From DATLYH01 sp035575035 (lineage in GTDB: Bacteria; Planctomycetota; Planctomycetia; Gemmatales; Gemmataceae): a DNA stretch of 12,501 bases. Where the stretch lies: positions 1 to 12,501 of the forward strand of contig DATLYH010000165.1 in NCBI GenBank assembly GCA_035575035.1, given 5' to 3'. A program made the position numbers and the translations under genes. The notes beneath the pieces are model-generated. The model had not been told where the DNA came from. It worked only from the letters and a program-made list of their open reading frames with translations, and did no database searches. The number at the start of each line of letters is the position of its first letter. Position 1 is the stretch's first letter. Below are positions 1 through 6,416 of the stretch, in pieces.

Positions 1-873
1 TTGGCCGTCGCGATCGCCGACGGCAAAGTCGAGCCGGGCAAGGAGTTGATCATCGGCATGGTGGACCAGGGCGTCGAGCTGCTCATGAGGCCGGTCACGC
101 AGCACCCACAGCTCCGCCGCGTCGGCACCGCCCCCCTGAGCCAGGCGCAATGGGATGACCAGCCGGCGCCCCAGCGCCGCCTCGCGGTAGTTGACCGGGG
201 CATAGGGGAGTTGGAACTCAATGACCTCGTAGATGTCGCGGAACGGTCCCTCCTCGATGAAGGTCCACTGCCGCGGCGGCCGCATCAACAGAACCTGCCC
301 GGGCCGGGGTTTGAGCTGCGGGCCGAGCGGGTGTCGATAACCCAGCTGCACCCAGACGCCGGGAGCACACTCAACATAGGCCACCGGGGCGTCGGCCTGG
401 CTGTCCCCATCAAGGGCGCGCAAGAGCGAGTAGTAGGGCGGGCCGATAACGCGGAGCAGTACGCGCCCGGCCGCGCTCGGCTGCCGGGCATCCCGCAGGT
501 AGCGGAAGGATTGCCGATCGTTGCCTAGGCGCAGCATCTCGCTGACCAGATCGGTCAACTGCTCGGCGGGGAGGTCGAACAGAACGGGAGCGCGATCGGT
601 CACAGCCAGAGAGCCCTCGCGCTGCAAGGGGAAGAGTTGCAGCCAGCAGGTGACCGGTTCGGTAAGCGGTACGGGGCTGGCCCTGGCGGCCTGCACGCCG
701 AGCTGGCGCAGGTCGTTCAGGGCGGCGCGCGGCAGATCGGTGGAGGGCTGTAGCCAGACACGGCCCCGGTCATCGAAGCCGGCCGCCGCGGGCGTCTCGC
801 CGGCCTTCGCCAGCGCCGCGCTCCCTGTCAGCGCCAGACGCAGGGTATCGAGATCGGGGAAGCAAAGAATCAT
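1..873 (-). CDS. Unrecognised protein, N-terminal 291 residues (runs off the left edge)
   Basis: Seen: the minus strand reads open from an ATG at 873 to the window edge, 291 codons without a stop, beginning MILCFPDLDTLRLALTG. There is no signal peptide or clear membrane segment. The fragment is a mixed alpha/beta sequence with several Trp- and Pro-rich stretches (for example RPPRQWTFIEEGPFRDIYEV at about residues 198-217). I do not recognise a family. The plus-strand reading over the same bases has Pro/Arg/Gln-rich shadow composition and is not preferred. Upstream of the ATG I see no good Shine-Dalgarno sequence. It follows the FtsH-like operon in the same direction but is separated by 239 bp of hairpin repeats, so co-transcription is uncertain. 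Inference: it may be the 'X' component of an FtsH-type ternary system, with further partners beyond the left edge. The assignment as coding is fairly safe; the function is unknown. Confidence 0.7.
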   Translation of the reverse strand, partial: MILCFPDLDTLRLALTGSAALAKAGETPAAAGFDDRGRVWLQPSTDLPRAALNDLRQLGVQAARASPVPLTEPVTCWLQLFPLQREGSLAVTDRAPVLFDLPAEQLTDLVSEMLRLGNDRQSFRYLRDARQPSAAGRVLLRVIGPPYYSLLRALDGDSQADAPVAYVECAPGVWVQLGYRHPLGPQLKPRPGQVLLMRPPRQWTFIEEGPFRDIYEVIEFQLPYAPVNYREAALGRRLVIPLRLAQGGGADAAELWVLRDRPHEQLDALVHHADDQLLARLDFAVGDRDGQ

Positions 874-935
874 GGTGGCCAAGCGTGGTCGCTTTCGGTT
901 CCCCCAACTTCAGTCAGGGGCGCTGACTGTTTGGC

Positions 936-1097
936 GGGGGGCGTCAGCCCCCCGGTGGGCGAGCGGGGGGCGTCAGCCCCCCGGTGGCCCACCGGCCGGC
1001 TGACGCCGGCCGCTCGCCCGATGCTGTATTCCACCGGCCGGCTAACGCCGGCCGCTCGCCCGCTATTCCACCGGCCGGCTGACGCCGGCCGCTCGCC
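936..1097. repeat. Array of five short hairpin repeats with co-varying stems
   Basis: Five copies of one ~29-bp hairpin module fill most of the gap 874-1112. Two are in one orientation (936-964 and 965-987, core GGGGGGCGTCAGCCCCCC) and three are inverted (990-1018, 1032-1060, 1069-1097, core CGGCCGGCTGACGCCGGCCG; the middle one has CTAACG). Each has a CACCGG edge, a 7-8 bp perfect stem and a 4-base loop reading TGAC or TAAC in one orientation. A GCTCGCC edge is seen in all but the shortened second copy. The stem sequence differs between the two groups while pairing is kept. They lie between the stop of the 88-aa gene and the start of the next one, where they could terminate or attenuate transcription. 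No coding sequence is evident in this gap. Confidence 0.85.
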
Positions 1098-1112
1098 TAT
1101 CGTTAGACGTTC

Positions 1113-1379
1113 TTAATTACCTTGTGCCTGGGCACGGCGCTCCTCCTGCGGGGCGCCGCGGACGGGCGCCGGCTCGCCCTCGGACTGCTCGCGCTCCACG
1201 ATGATCTGGCCCAACTCCGTCGCCTTGACCAGGCCGCCGTCGATCAGCTTCTCCACCAGCCGCTGATGCATCTGCTCATGCTCATGGGGCAAGACATCCT
1301 CGTCGGAGCGGAGCGTGACGATGATGTCCTTCTTGCCCGTCGCCGGGTCGCAGCGCAGACGGATGGTCATCTCGGCCAT
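1113..1379 (-). CDS. Small 88-aa protein, DUF2997-like layout, partner of the FtsH-like ATPase
   Basis: Start chosen at MAEMTIRLRCDPATG (ATG at 1379). It begins 4 bases after the stop of the FtsH-like gene and has AAAGGA a few bases upstream, inside the end of that gene, which suggests translational coupling. A longer reading from 1454 would overlap the protease gene by 71 bp. Seen: an N-terminal half with beta-strand character (TIRLRCDPATGKKDIIVTL), a helix (EHEQMHQRLVEKLIDGG), then a charged low-complexity tail (residues ~65-88). The order 'beta pair with D-x-x-T/S-G turn, then helix' resembles the small DUF2997 proteins that accompany DUF1257 and Ycf46-like AAA ATPases; this is by pattern only. 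Function unknown. A role as adaptor or regulator of the adjacent ATPase is an inference from context. Confidence 0.8.
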   Translation of the reverse strand: MAEMTIRLRCDPATGKKDIIVTLRSDEDVLPHEHEQMHQRLVEKLIDGGLVKATELGQIIVEREQSEGEPAPVRGAPQEERRAQAQGN

Positions 1380-1383
1380 TGGT

Positions 1384-3579
1384 TCATCCTTTCGCCGTCG
1401 GGCGGCGCTTGTCCTCTGAAGTCGGTTCCTTGACGGCCGCGCCATTGCCCTCACAGGCGCGGCGCTTGCGAAACTCTTCGATCAACTCCCTGACCCGGTC
1501 GCCCTCCAGGGTCCGCTTCTGTCGGACTTCATCGCGGAGGCGAATCAGGTCGTCCTTGTACTGTGTCAGGATGGCGGCCGCCCGCGCCTGGGCCTCGGCG
1601 ATCAGGGCATTGATCTGGCGGTCGATCAACTCGGCCTGCATCCCCGAGAGGATCTCGCGGTCCCCCTTGTGGTCGCGGAAGACGCGCAGGCCGGTCCCTT
1701 GCCCTCCCATGCCGCAGACCTCAACGACGAACTCGGCGATCCGGGTCGCCCGCGCCAGGTCGCTGCGCGGGTCGCCCCAGCCGCCGGCCCCTGTCGAGAC
1801 ATCGCCCAAAAGCAGCCGCTCCGCCTCGATGCCGCCATAAAGCACGCACATGTCGTCGAGCATCTGGCTGCGTGTCAGGCCCAGCCGCCGTGTCTCGTCC
1901 TTCTGGTAACTGACGTAGGCCGGCGCCCAGGGCATCTCGCTCTCAATGGTGATCCGCTCCGGCGGCGGGTGGTGCGGGCAATTGAGCGAGCAGATAAAAT
2001 GCCCCGCCTCGTGGGTGGCGGCCAGCAACTCCTCGTGGTCCTTCAGCCGTAGCCGCTCCTCGTATTCGGTCAGCCCCCGCTCGATGTCGGCCGGCGTGGT
2101 GGCGTCGGTGCGGTTCTCGCGCAGCCGGAGGCGGGCCACCGCCCGGCACAGGGCGTTGAGGTGGTCGCCGCTGAACGGCGTGCCGGCCTGGGTCAGGTAG
2201 TTCTCTCCGGTCCGACGCACCGCGTAATCCAGCGCCTCGGGCGACAGCCGCAGCCGCATCTTCTTGTCGTAAATCTTGAGGATCTCGCGGCGGTCGTCCT
2301 CATCGGGATAAGGGATATGCAGGTGGAACTCGAACCGGCCCGGGCGCAGCAAGGCGGGGTCGAGGATTTCGACATAGTTGGTCGTGCCAACCACGAAGAC
2401 CATCTCCTCGCGGTGGAAGCCATCCATCTCGGTCAGGAGTTGGTTGACCATCGAGTGCTCGACGCCGCTGCCGGTGTAGGTCCCGCGGGCCGAGGCGAAC
2501 GAATCCAGTTCATCGAAGACGATGATCGACGGGGCCGACTGCCGGGCGCGGTGGAAGATCTGCCGAAGTCGCTCCTCTGATTCTCCCACCCATTTACTCT
2601 TTAATTCGGGTCCGGAGACGACGGTAATGGTTGCTCCCAGGGCCGCGGCCATCGCCTTGGCAAACAGGGTCTTGCCGGTGCCGGGCGGGCCCCAGAAGAT
2701 CATCCCCTTGGGAATCAGCTCTTCCAGCCGGCGGATCTCTTCGGCATCGGTGCAGCGGTCCTTGTAGGCCAGGACGTCGAGGATCTCCTGCCGCAGCCGC
2801 TTCTTGACCTTGGCATAGCCGCCGATGTCGCGCTCCAGGTCGATCTCCGGCACTTCCAGGGTGCCGACCAATGTGGCGTTGCGGAGCTGCTGGTACGCCC
2901 GGCGTGGGTCGGCGGGATAGTCCTCGCCTTCGAGGGTGGAGAGCAGTTTGCGCAGCCGGACGGCATTGACACCGGAGACATACTTGTACAGCGCCCAGGG
3001 GTTGAATTCCCGGCCGAACTTGCGGGCCTCCTTCTGGGTAATCAGATAGCGCAGCCGCGGCCGGGCGATGCCGAGCAGGCTGATGCGGTGGGGAAACAGG
3101 TTTTCGATGACAGGCGGCAGCGGGAATGATGGGTCCTTGAAGCCGAGCCAGACCAGCTCCGGGTTTTCGTATAGCAGCGGGATGACCTCGCGCGCTTCGG
3201 CGGTGAGGCCGCCCTGGCTGGTAGTGAGCAGGTCGAGGTGGGGCAGAACGACGACGCGGCGCTCAACCGCCCCGCGTACCGCCTCGCGGAGCTGGGCGAT
3301 CATGGTGCCAATCAGGCCGAGCGGCTGCATTGGGCTCTGTGGGTCGTCCTGGCGCGGCCGACCGTCAAGGTAAATGCAGCGCAGGTTGGCGGCGCGGAGC
3401 CGGCCGCGCAGGTTGACGTAAAGGAACGGGGCCAGGTCCTTGTCGCATTCGATGAGGACCGGCAGCCCGCGCTGGAGCTTGGAAGCGACCTCGGCTAGCT
3501 CGGTGGCATAGGCCGCCTCAACCGCCTGCTCGGCGGTCAGTTCCTGGGGCAGGTCTTTCTCGGCGATGAGAAGGCTCAT
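1384..3579 (-). CDS. Soluble FtsH-like AAA+ zinc metalloprotease with degenerate N-terminal NTPase-like domain
   Basis: 731 aa. Residues ~35-185 look like a degenerate P-loop-type domain: a strand (GLPVLIEC) with no GKT loop after it, then a Walker B-like VVVLPHLDLL at ~109-118. The active AAA+ module follows: Walker A GPPGTGKT at 297-304, pore-loop KSKWVGESEERLRQIF (~327-342), Walker B IIVFDELD at 352-359, second region of homology with NYVEILDPALLRPGRF and arginine fingers R412/R415. The C-terminal M41-type peptidase has HEAGH at 523-527 and the downstream aspartate D607 in SDLARATRIAEFV, the third zinc ligand in FtsH. A charged helical tail ends the protein. Unlike housekeeping FtsH there is no N-terminal membrane segment, and the pore loop is Cdc48/SpoVK-like. 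It should unfold and degrade cytosolic substrates at the cost of ATP; the substrates are unknown. The start ATG lacks a Shine-Dalgarno sequence and follows a hairpin. The next gene begins 4 bases after its stop. Confidence 0.93.
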   Translation of the reverse strand: MSLLIAEKDLPQELTAEQAVEAAYATELAEVASKLQRGLPVLIECDKDLAPFLYVNLRGRLRAANLRCIYLDGRPRQDDPQSPMQPLGLIGTMIAQLREAVRGAVERRVVVLPHLDLLTTSQGGLTAEAREVIPLLYENPELVWLGFKDPSFPLPPVIENLFPHRISLLGIARPRLRYLITQKEARKFGREFNPWALYKYVSGVNAVRLRKLLSTLEGEDYPADPRRAYQQLRNATLVGTLEVPEIDLERDIGGYAKVKKRLRQEILDVLAYKDRCTDAEEIRRLEELIPKGMIFWGPPGTGKTLFAKAMAAALGATITVVSGPELKSKWVGESEERLRQIFHRARQSAPSIIVFDELDSFASARGTYTGSGVEHSMVNQLLTEMDGFHREEMVFVVGTTNYVEILDPALLRPGRFEFHLHIPYPDEDDRREILKIYDKKMRLRLSPEALDYAVRRTGENYLTQAGTPFSGDHLNALCRAVARLRLRENRTDATTPADIERGLTEYEERLRLKDHEELLAATHEAGHFICSLNCPHHPPPERITIESEMPWAPAYVSYQKDETRRLGLTRSQMLDDMCVLYGGIEAERLLLGDVSTGAGGWGDPRSDLARATRIAEFVVEVCGMGGQGTGLRVFRDHKGDREILSGMQAELIDRQINALIAEAQARAAAILTQYKDDLIRLRDEVRQKRTLEGDRVRELIEEFRKRRACEGNGAAVKEPTSEDKRRPTAKG

Positions 3580-3593
3580 AGTCCGTAGCCTGT

Positions 3594-3641
3594 AGTCCGT
3601 AGTCCGTGGCCCGCAGCTGTCTTTGCTACGGACTACGGACT
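3594..3641. repeat. 14-bp perfect inverted repeat between the coiled-coil gene and the FtsH-like gene
   Basis: AGTCCGTAGTCCGT (3594-3607) is exactly complementary to ACGGACTACGGACT (3628-3641), with a 20-nt spacer that can add two or three more pairs. Each arm is itself a tandem repeat of AGTCCGT, and a further GTCCGTA lies at 3581-3587, next to the protease start codon. The hairpin starts right after the stop of the coiled-coil gene and occupies most of the 64-bp gap. It could attenuate transcription or occlude the protease start. It may equally be just a mobile palindromic repeat. Confidence 0.8.
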
Positions 3642-3643
3642 CA

Positions 3644-4213
3644 TTACACTTCCAGGACGATCGTCAGCGACCCGCTCTGAGGATCCTCAGTCACCTGTTT
3701 GATCTGACCCAACTGGGCCGCCTTCTGCTTCAGCGCCTCGGCCGTGACGCGGTTGACCGCCTGCTCCAGCTCTGTCCGCAGGCCGGCCAACTCGCGCTCC
3801 AGCCGGTCGGTCACTTCGCGCTGCAATTTGGCCGTCTTCTCGTCCACCTGGCGGGCCAGCGACTTCTGCAGCTCCTCCTGGAGCGCCTTCTTCGTTTGCT
3901 GAGCATGCGGGCCGGAGCGGTCGTAAGCGCGGCCTTCCCTCTCTGCTTCCAGCTCCACTTTCTCCGATGCCTCGGCCTGCACGGTGACAGTGCCGGTCTT
4001 TGTCTCGACGGTGACAGTGACGCCGTTCTGCCTGCGTACCAGCATCTCGCCCTGGCGCTCAAAGCCGCGGCCGAGCAACTCCTGCTCCAGCAGCGCCGCC
4101 ATCTGCTCGGCCGGCAGGACCTCGAGGATTTCCAGCTGCGTGCTGACCCGGTCGTGGGCGCGCAGGAGGCGCTTCAGGCTCTCGCGCACACGGATGCGAT
4201 AGGCTCGGCTCAT
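3644..4213 (-). CDS. 189-aa coiled-coil protein, DUF1257 (Ycf35)-like layout
   Basis: Start MSRAYRIRVRESL at 4213 with GAAGGA about 7 bases upstream. Seen: an N-terminal alpha/beta part (~1-90) with a helix, LPAEQMAALLEQELLGRGF, then alternating strands (EMLVRRQNGVTVTVET, TVTVQAEA). A long charged coiled coil spans ~105-165 (KKALQEELQKSLARQVDEKT and on). A final beta segment reads QIKQVTEDPQSGSLTIVLEV. The helix-strand start and the closing D-x-x-x-G-S-L-T-I-V-L strand recall DUF1257 proteins, which end similarly and are found beside AAA ATPases and DUF2997 proteins. This is pattern recognition without an alignment. The coiled coil suggests oligomerisation or docking to the ATPase. It sits 58 bp after the 352-aa gene and 64 bp before the protease gene, all in the same direction, so it is probably a dedicated partner (substrate adaptor or regulator) of the FtsH-like protease. 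Confidence 0.85.
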   Translation of the reverse strand: MSRAYRIRVRESLKRLLRAHDRVSTQLEILEVLPAEQMAALLEQELLGRGFERQGEMLVRRQNGVTVTVETKTGTVTVQAEASEKVELEAEREGRAYDRSGPHAQQTKKALQEELQKSLARQVDEKTAKLQREVTDRLERELAGLRTELEQAVNRVTAEALKQKAAQLGQIKQVTEDPQSGSLTIVLEV

Positions 4214-4234
4214 GATCGGTCCTTCATTTATTCC

Positions 4235-4271
4235 TCCCCTCGCTCCCTCTGGGGGAGAGGGGAGAAAGGGG
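4235..4271. repeat. GC-rich hairpin just downstream of the 352-aa gene; same repeat family as the 8697-8903 element
   Basis: CCCTC (4238-4242) and CTCCC (4244-4248) pair with GGGGG (4252-4256) and GAGGG (4258-4262) around a 3-nt loop, giving about 10 pairs with one mismatch and one wobble. The hairpin lies immediately after the TAA (4274-4272, minus strand) of the 352-aa gene. There is no run of T after it on the minus strand, so it is not a classical terminator. It closely matches the right end of the larger repeat at about 8860-8888 (CTCCCCTCGC..CCC..TGGGGG.AGAGGG), which indicates the same dispersed repeat family. Confidence 0.6.
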
Positions 4272-5330
4272 TTAAGTTTGCTTCATGGGGTCCAGTTGCT
4301 GAATGAGGGCCTGGGCGCGGGCCCATAACACATCACCCTGCCAGCGCTCCCAGTCGGCCAGCCAGAGCTGACTCGCCGCGTAACCCTCGTCAAAGTAACC
4401 GATGCTGCGGGCCCGCCGGGTCCAATCACGCAACCGACCCAGCAGATGCGGCAGCACCAACACCGCCCGGTAGGTCTCCGAGCGGTCGGCCAGCCGCGGT
4501 CCCGGGTCGGTGAGCTTGCCGGTCCAGCGCTCGGCCCGGACATCCTCGGTCAACACCTCGGCGGCGGCCGCGAGCACAAAGCGCGCCAGGTCAAGGCGCC
4601 CGGCCTGCTCTACAGTCTGCAAGAACGCGTGCAACACCCGCTCCTGCGACCGTCCAACGGCCTGCATCTGCTGCCAGCGGTCGATCCGGCCCTTGTCGAA
4701 CTCCACCTCAACCCAGCGGTCGGTCAACTTGCCCTGGAGGACTTCCAGGATGCATGCTCCCAGGTCCGCTGTCCAGGGGGCGAAGTCGGGGAGTGTGTTC
4801 TCCGGCACCCGGGTGAAATCTTCCGGATAGGCCAGCCGGCACAGGGCGTTGCGCTGGAAAGCCGGCAGCGCTTGCAGCCGCTCGGCGACATCCGGGCAGC
4901 CGGCCAGGACATCGTAAGCGAGATACAGCAGCAGCCAGTCGGCAACGGTCAGTTCGTGCTCCGGCGGCTCCCACGCGGCCGGCTTGATCTCGCTCAGTTT
5001 GGCGGCCGTGATCCAGATCAGGAAGTCAAGGGAGTGCCGGGAAAACTTCAGCCCCAGTGCCGCCGGGGGAGTCCGTTCCCAGAGCCGGCCCTCCACGGCC
5101 CGGTCGCCGCGCAGGTGCCGCTCGCGCCGCCAGCCGCCCAGCTGGGCCAACCGCTGCACGCATCCCTTGGCCAGGGCCTCTTGCACCAGCGCCACTGCGG
5201 CCCGGCCCAGGCAGGGGGGCCGAGGGGAGCCGGACCGCACCAACTCCCGGACCTGGTCCCGGGGGGCCCGGAGCAGGAAGCCGTACAGGATGCGCAGCAG
5301 GTTCGCCTCAAAACGGGAGACGACTTTCAT
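4272..5330 (-). CDS. Unrecognised 352-aa mostly helical protein, first gene of the FtsH-like operon
   Basis: Start MKVVSRFEANLLRILYGFLL at 5330, with GAGGG five bases upstream. Seen: no signal peptide; hydrophobic helices near the N-terminus (residues ~8-22) and around 130-145 (TVADWLLLYLAYDVLAG) that are amphipathic rather than clearly transmembrane; many Trp and Leu residues; conspicuous segments RWVEVEFDKGRIDRWQQM and RRARSIGYFDEGYAASQLWL. I do not recognise a family from sequence alone. It lies upstream of the coiled-coil protein, the FtsH-like protease and the 88-aa protein, in the same direction and closely spaced, and it has its own possible promoter. Inference: a system-specific component ('X' protein) that gives substrates or signals to the protease, comparable in position to the uncharacterised partners in FtsH-type ternary systems. 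The plus-strand reading of the same region (4446-5387) is a shadow. Confidence 0.82.
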   Translation of the reverse strand: MKVVSRFEANLLRILYGFLLRAPRDQVRELVRSGSPRPPCLGRAAVALVQEALAKGCVQRLAQLGGWRRERHLRGDRAVEGRLWERTPPAALGLKFSRHSLDFLIWITAAKLSEIKPAAWEPPEHELTVADWLLLYLAYDVLAGCPDVAERLQALPAFQRNALCRLAYPEDFTRVPENTLPDFAPWTADLGACILEVLQGKLTDRWVEVEFDKGRIDRWQQMQAVGRSQERVLHAFLQTVEQAGRLDLARFVLAAAAEVLTEDVRAERWTGKLTDPGPRLADRSETYRAVLVLPHLLGRLRDWTRRARSIGYFDEGYAASQLWLADWERWQGDVLWARAQALIQQLDPMKQT

Positions 5331-5386
5331 CAGGGCCCTCGATCGGCTGCCGCCCGATCCACAGACAGCACGGATTCCGGTATTTG

Positions 5387-5414
5387 ATTGTACCGGCCGT
5401 CCGCCCTACCGGAA
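5387..5414 (-). promoter_or_regulatory. Possible sigma70-type promoter for the FtsH-like operon
   Basis: On the minus strand, TACAAT (5392-5387) fits a -10 box. TTCCGG (5414-5409), 16 bp upstream, is a poor -35 match. Transcription would start about 45-50 bases before the ATG at 5330. The -10 lies in the loop and arm of a 6-bp inverted repeat, CCGGTA (5377-5382) and TACCGG (5391-5396), which could be an operator. The region is the 87-bp gap after hutG, the only sizeable gap before this operon. Read-through from hutG is also possible. Confidence 0.35.
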
Positions 5415-5417
5415 CAG

Positions 5418-6416
5418 TCAGACCCGGTTCCTTTCGGCCAGGCCGGCCAAGAAGTGCCATACCGCCAGGGCGGCCCAGCGGGCGCTCTGCCCGTCGCGGT
5501 CGAAGCGCGGATTGATCTCGACCAGGTCAAGGCTAGCGATATGCGGCGACCGCCCTGCCTGCCGGGCCCACTCGATCACCATTGACCCCGCCAGCCCTCC
5601 GGGATTGGGAGCACTGACGCCTGGAACGGTTTCGGCCGCCACCGCATCGGCGTCGATGCTGACATAAACCTGACACCCTTCCGCCGCCAGCCGTTCACAC
5701 TCCTCGATCAACAATTCTTCCTCGATCTGGCCGGCCCAGCGGACCACGCAGCCGTGCTGCCGAACATAGAGCCAGTGCTGCCGGCTGACACTCGAGGGCT
5801 GGGCGCCCAGGCAGACGTAATGGGTGCCCTCCAGCGGGTGCGTGGGATGCTCCAGCGCCTGGCGGAACGGCGAGCCGCTGTGTCCCTTGCCGTCGATGCA
5901 CGGCCGCACGTCCAGATGGGCATCGATGTTGATGATCCCCACCGGCCGCCCGGCCGCCAGGTAGCCGAGATAATGGCCGTAAGCCGTCTCGTGTCCGCCG
6001 CCCAGGACAACCGGGACCGCCCCGGCCCGCAGGATGCCGCCGACCACCTCGGCCAATGCCTGCTGACTTTCCTCCAGGCTGCTCCCGATGCGCACGTCGC
6101 CGGCATCCAGCGGCGGCAGCGCGGCCAGGTCGATGTCATGGGCGCCGTCCCAGGGTGTCAGCCGGTAGAGGAAACGGCGGATCTGCGGCGGCGCCTCGGC
6201 AGCGCCTGGCCGGCCGCCGTTGCGGCATACCCCCTCATCCTGCGGAAAGCCGAGCAGCACCGCCCGCCCCGGACGCAGGGCCGCGGTATCGCCCCGCCAG
6301 AATTCGACGACTTCCCCCAGACGCGGGTCGTCGGGACGGTGCGGCAGATCATCCGGCGGAAGGGCCGGGCTCAGCCGTGTAAACCACTCGGCCGCGCTTG
6401 ATGACTTGCCAGACAT
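5418..6416 (-). CDS. hutG: Formimidoylglutamase (arginase/ureohydrolase family)
   Basis: 332 aa from ATG 6416. It hydrolyses N-formimino-L-glutamate to glutamate and formamide, the last step of one branch of histidine degradation, in the cytosol, using a di-manganese centre. All the family metal ligands are visible: GGGHE with H142; NIDAHLD with D165, H167 and D169; SIDADA with D255 and D257, followed by VPGVSAPNPGG. HSGSPFRQAL (~179-188) and LDLVEINP (~297-304) are also typical of the formimidoylglutamase branch. The preceding gene is hutI, whose product feeds this enzyme's substrate, and this supports the choice over agmatinase or arginase. The start overlaps the end of hutI by 68 bp. A further in-frame ATG at 6461 would increase the overlap to 113 bp, and no ATG/GTG start that avoids the overlap is apparent before the conserved core. 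The Shine-Dalgarno match is weak, so translation may be coupled to hutI. Confidence 0.92.
   Translation of the reverse strand: MSGKSSSAAEWFTRLSPALPPDDLPHRPDDPRLGEVVEFWRGDTAALRPGRAVLLGFPQDEGVCRNGGRPGAAEAPPQIRRFLYRLTPWDGAHDIDLAALPPLDAGDVRIGSSLEESQQALAEVVGGILRAGAVPVVLGGGHETAYGHYLGYLAAGRPVGIINIDAHLDVRPCIDGKGHSGSPFRQALEHPTHPLEGTHYVCLGAQPSSVSRQHWLYVRQHGCVVRWAGQIEEELLIEECERLAAEGCQVYVSIDADAVAAETVPGVSAPNPGGLAGSMVIEWARQAGRSPHIASLDLVEINPRFDRDGQSARWAALAVWHFLAGLAERNRV

Noticed and set aside
1..528. Plus-strand open frame of 175 codons at the left end
   Set aside because: It is antisense to the 873-1 minus-strand frame, which is longer, open to the edge, starts with ATG and has protein-like composition. 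The plus-strand reading has shadow-type composition.
936..1097. CRISPR-like array
   Set aside because: The copies are in both orientations and are self-complementary hairpins with irregular short gaps. There are no unique spacers of constant length and no cas genes.
4446..5387. 313-codon plus-strand open frame
   Set aside because: It is antisense to the 352-aa gene, which has a good ribosome-binding site and fits the operon. The plus-strand product looks like a Pro/Gln/Arg-rich shadow.
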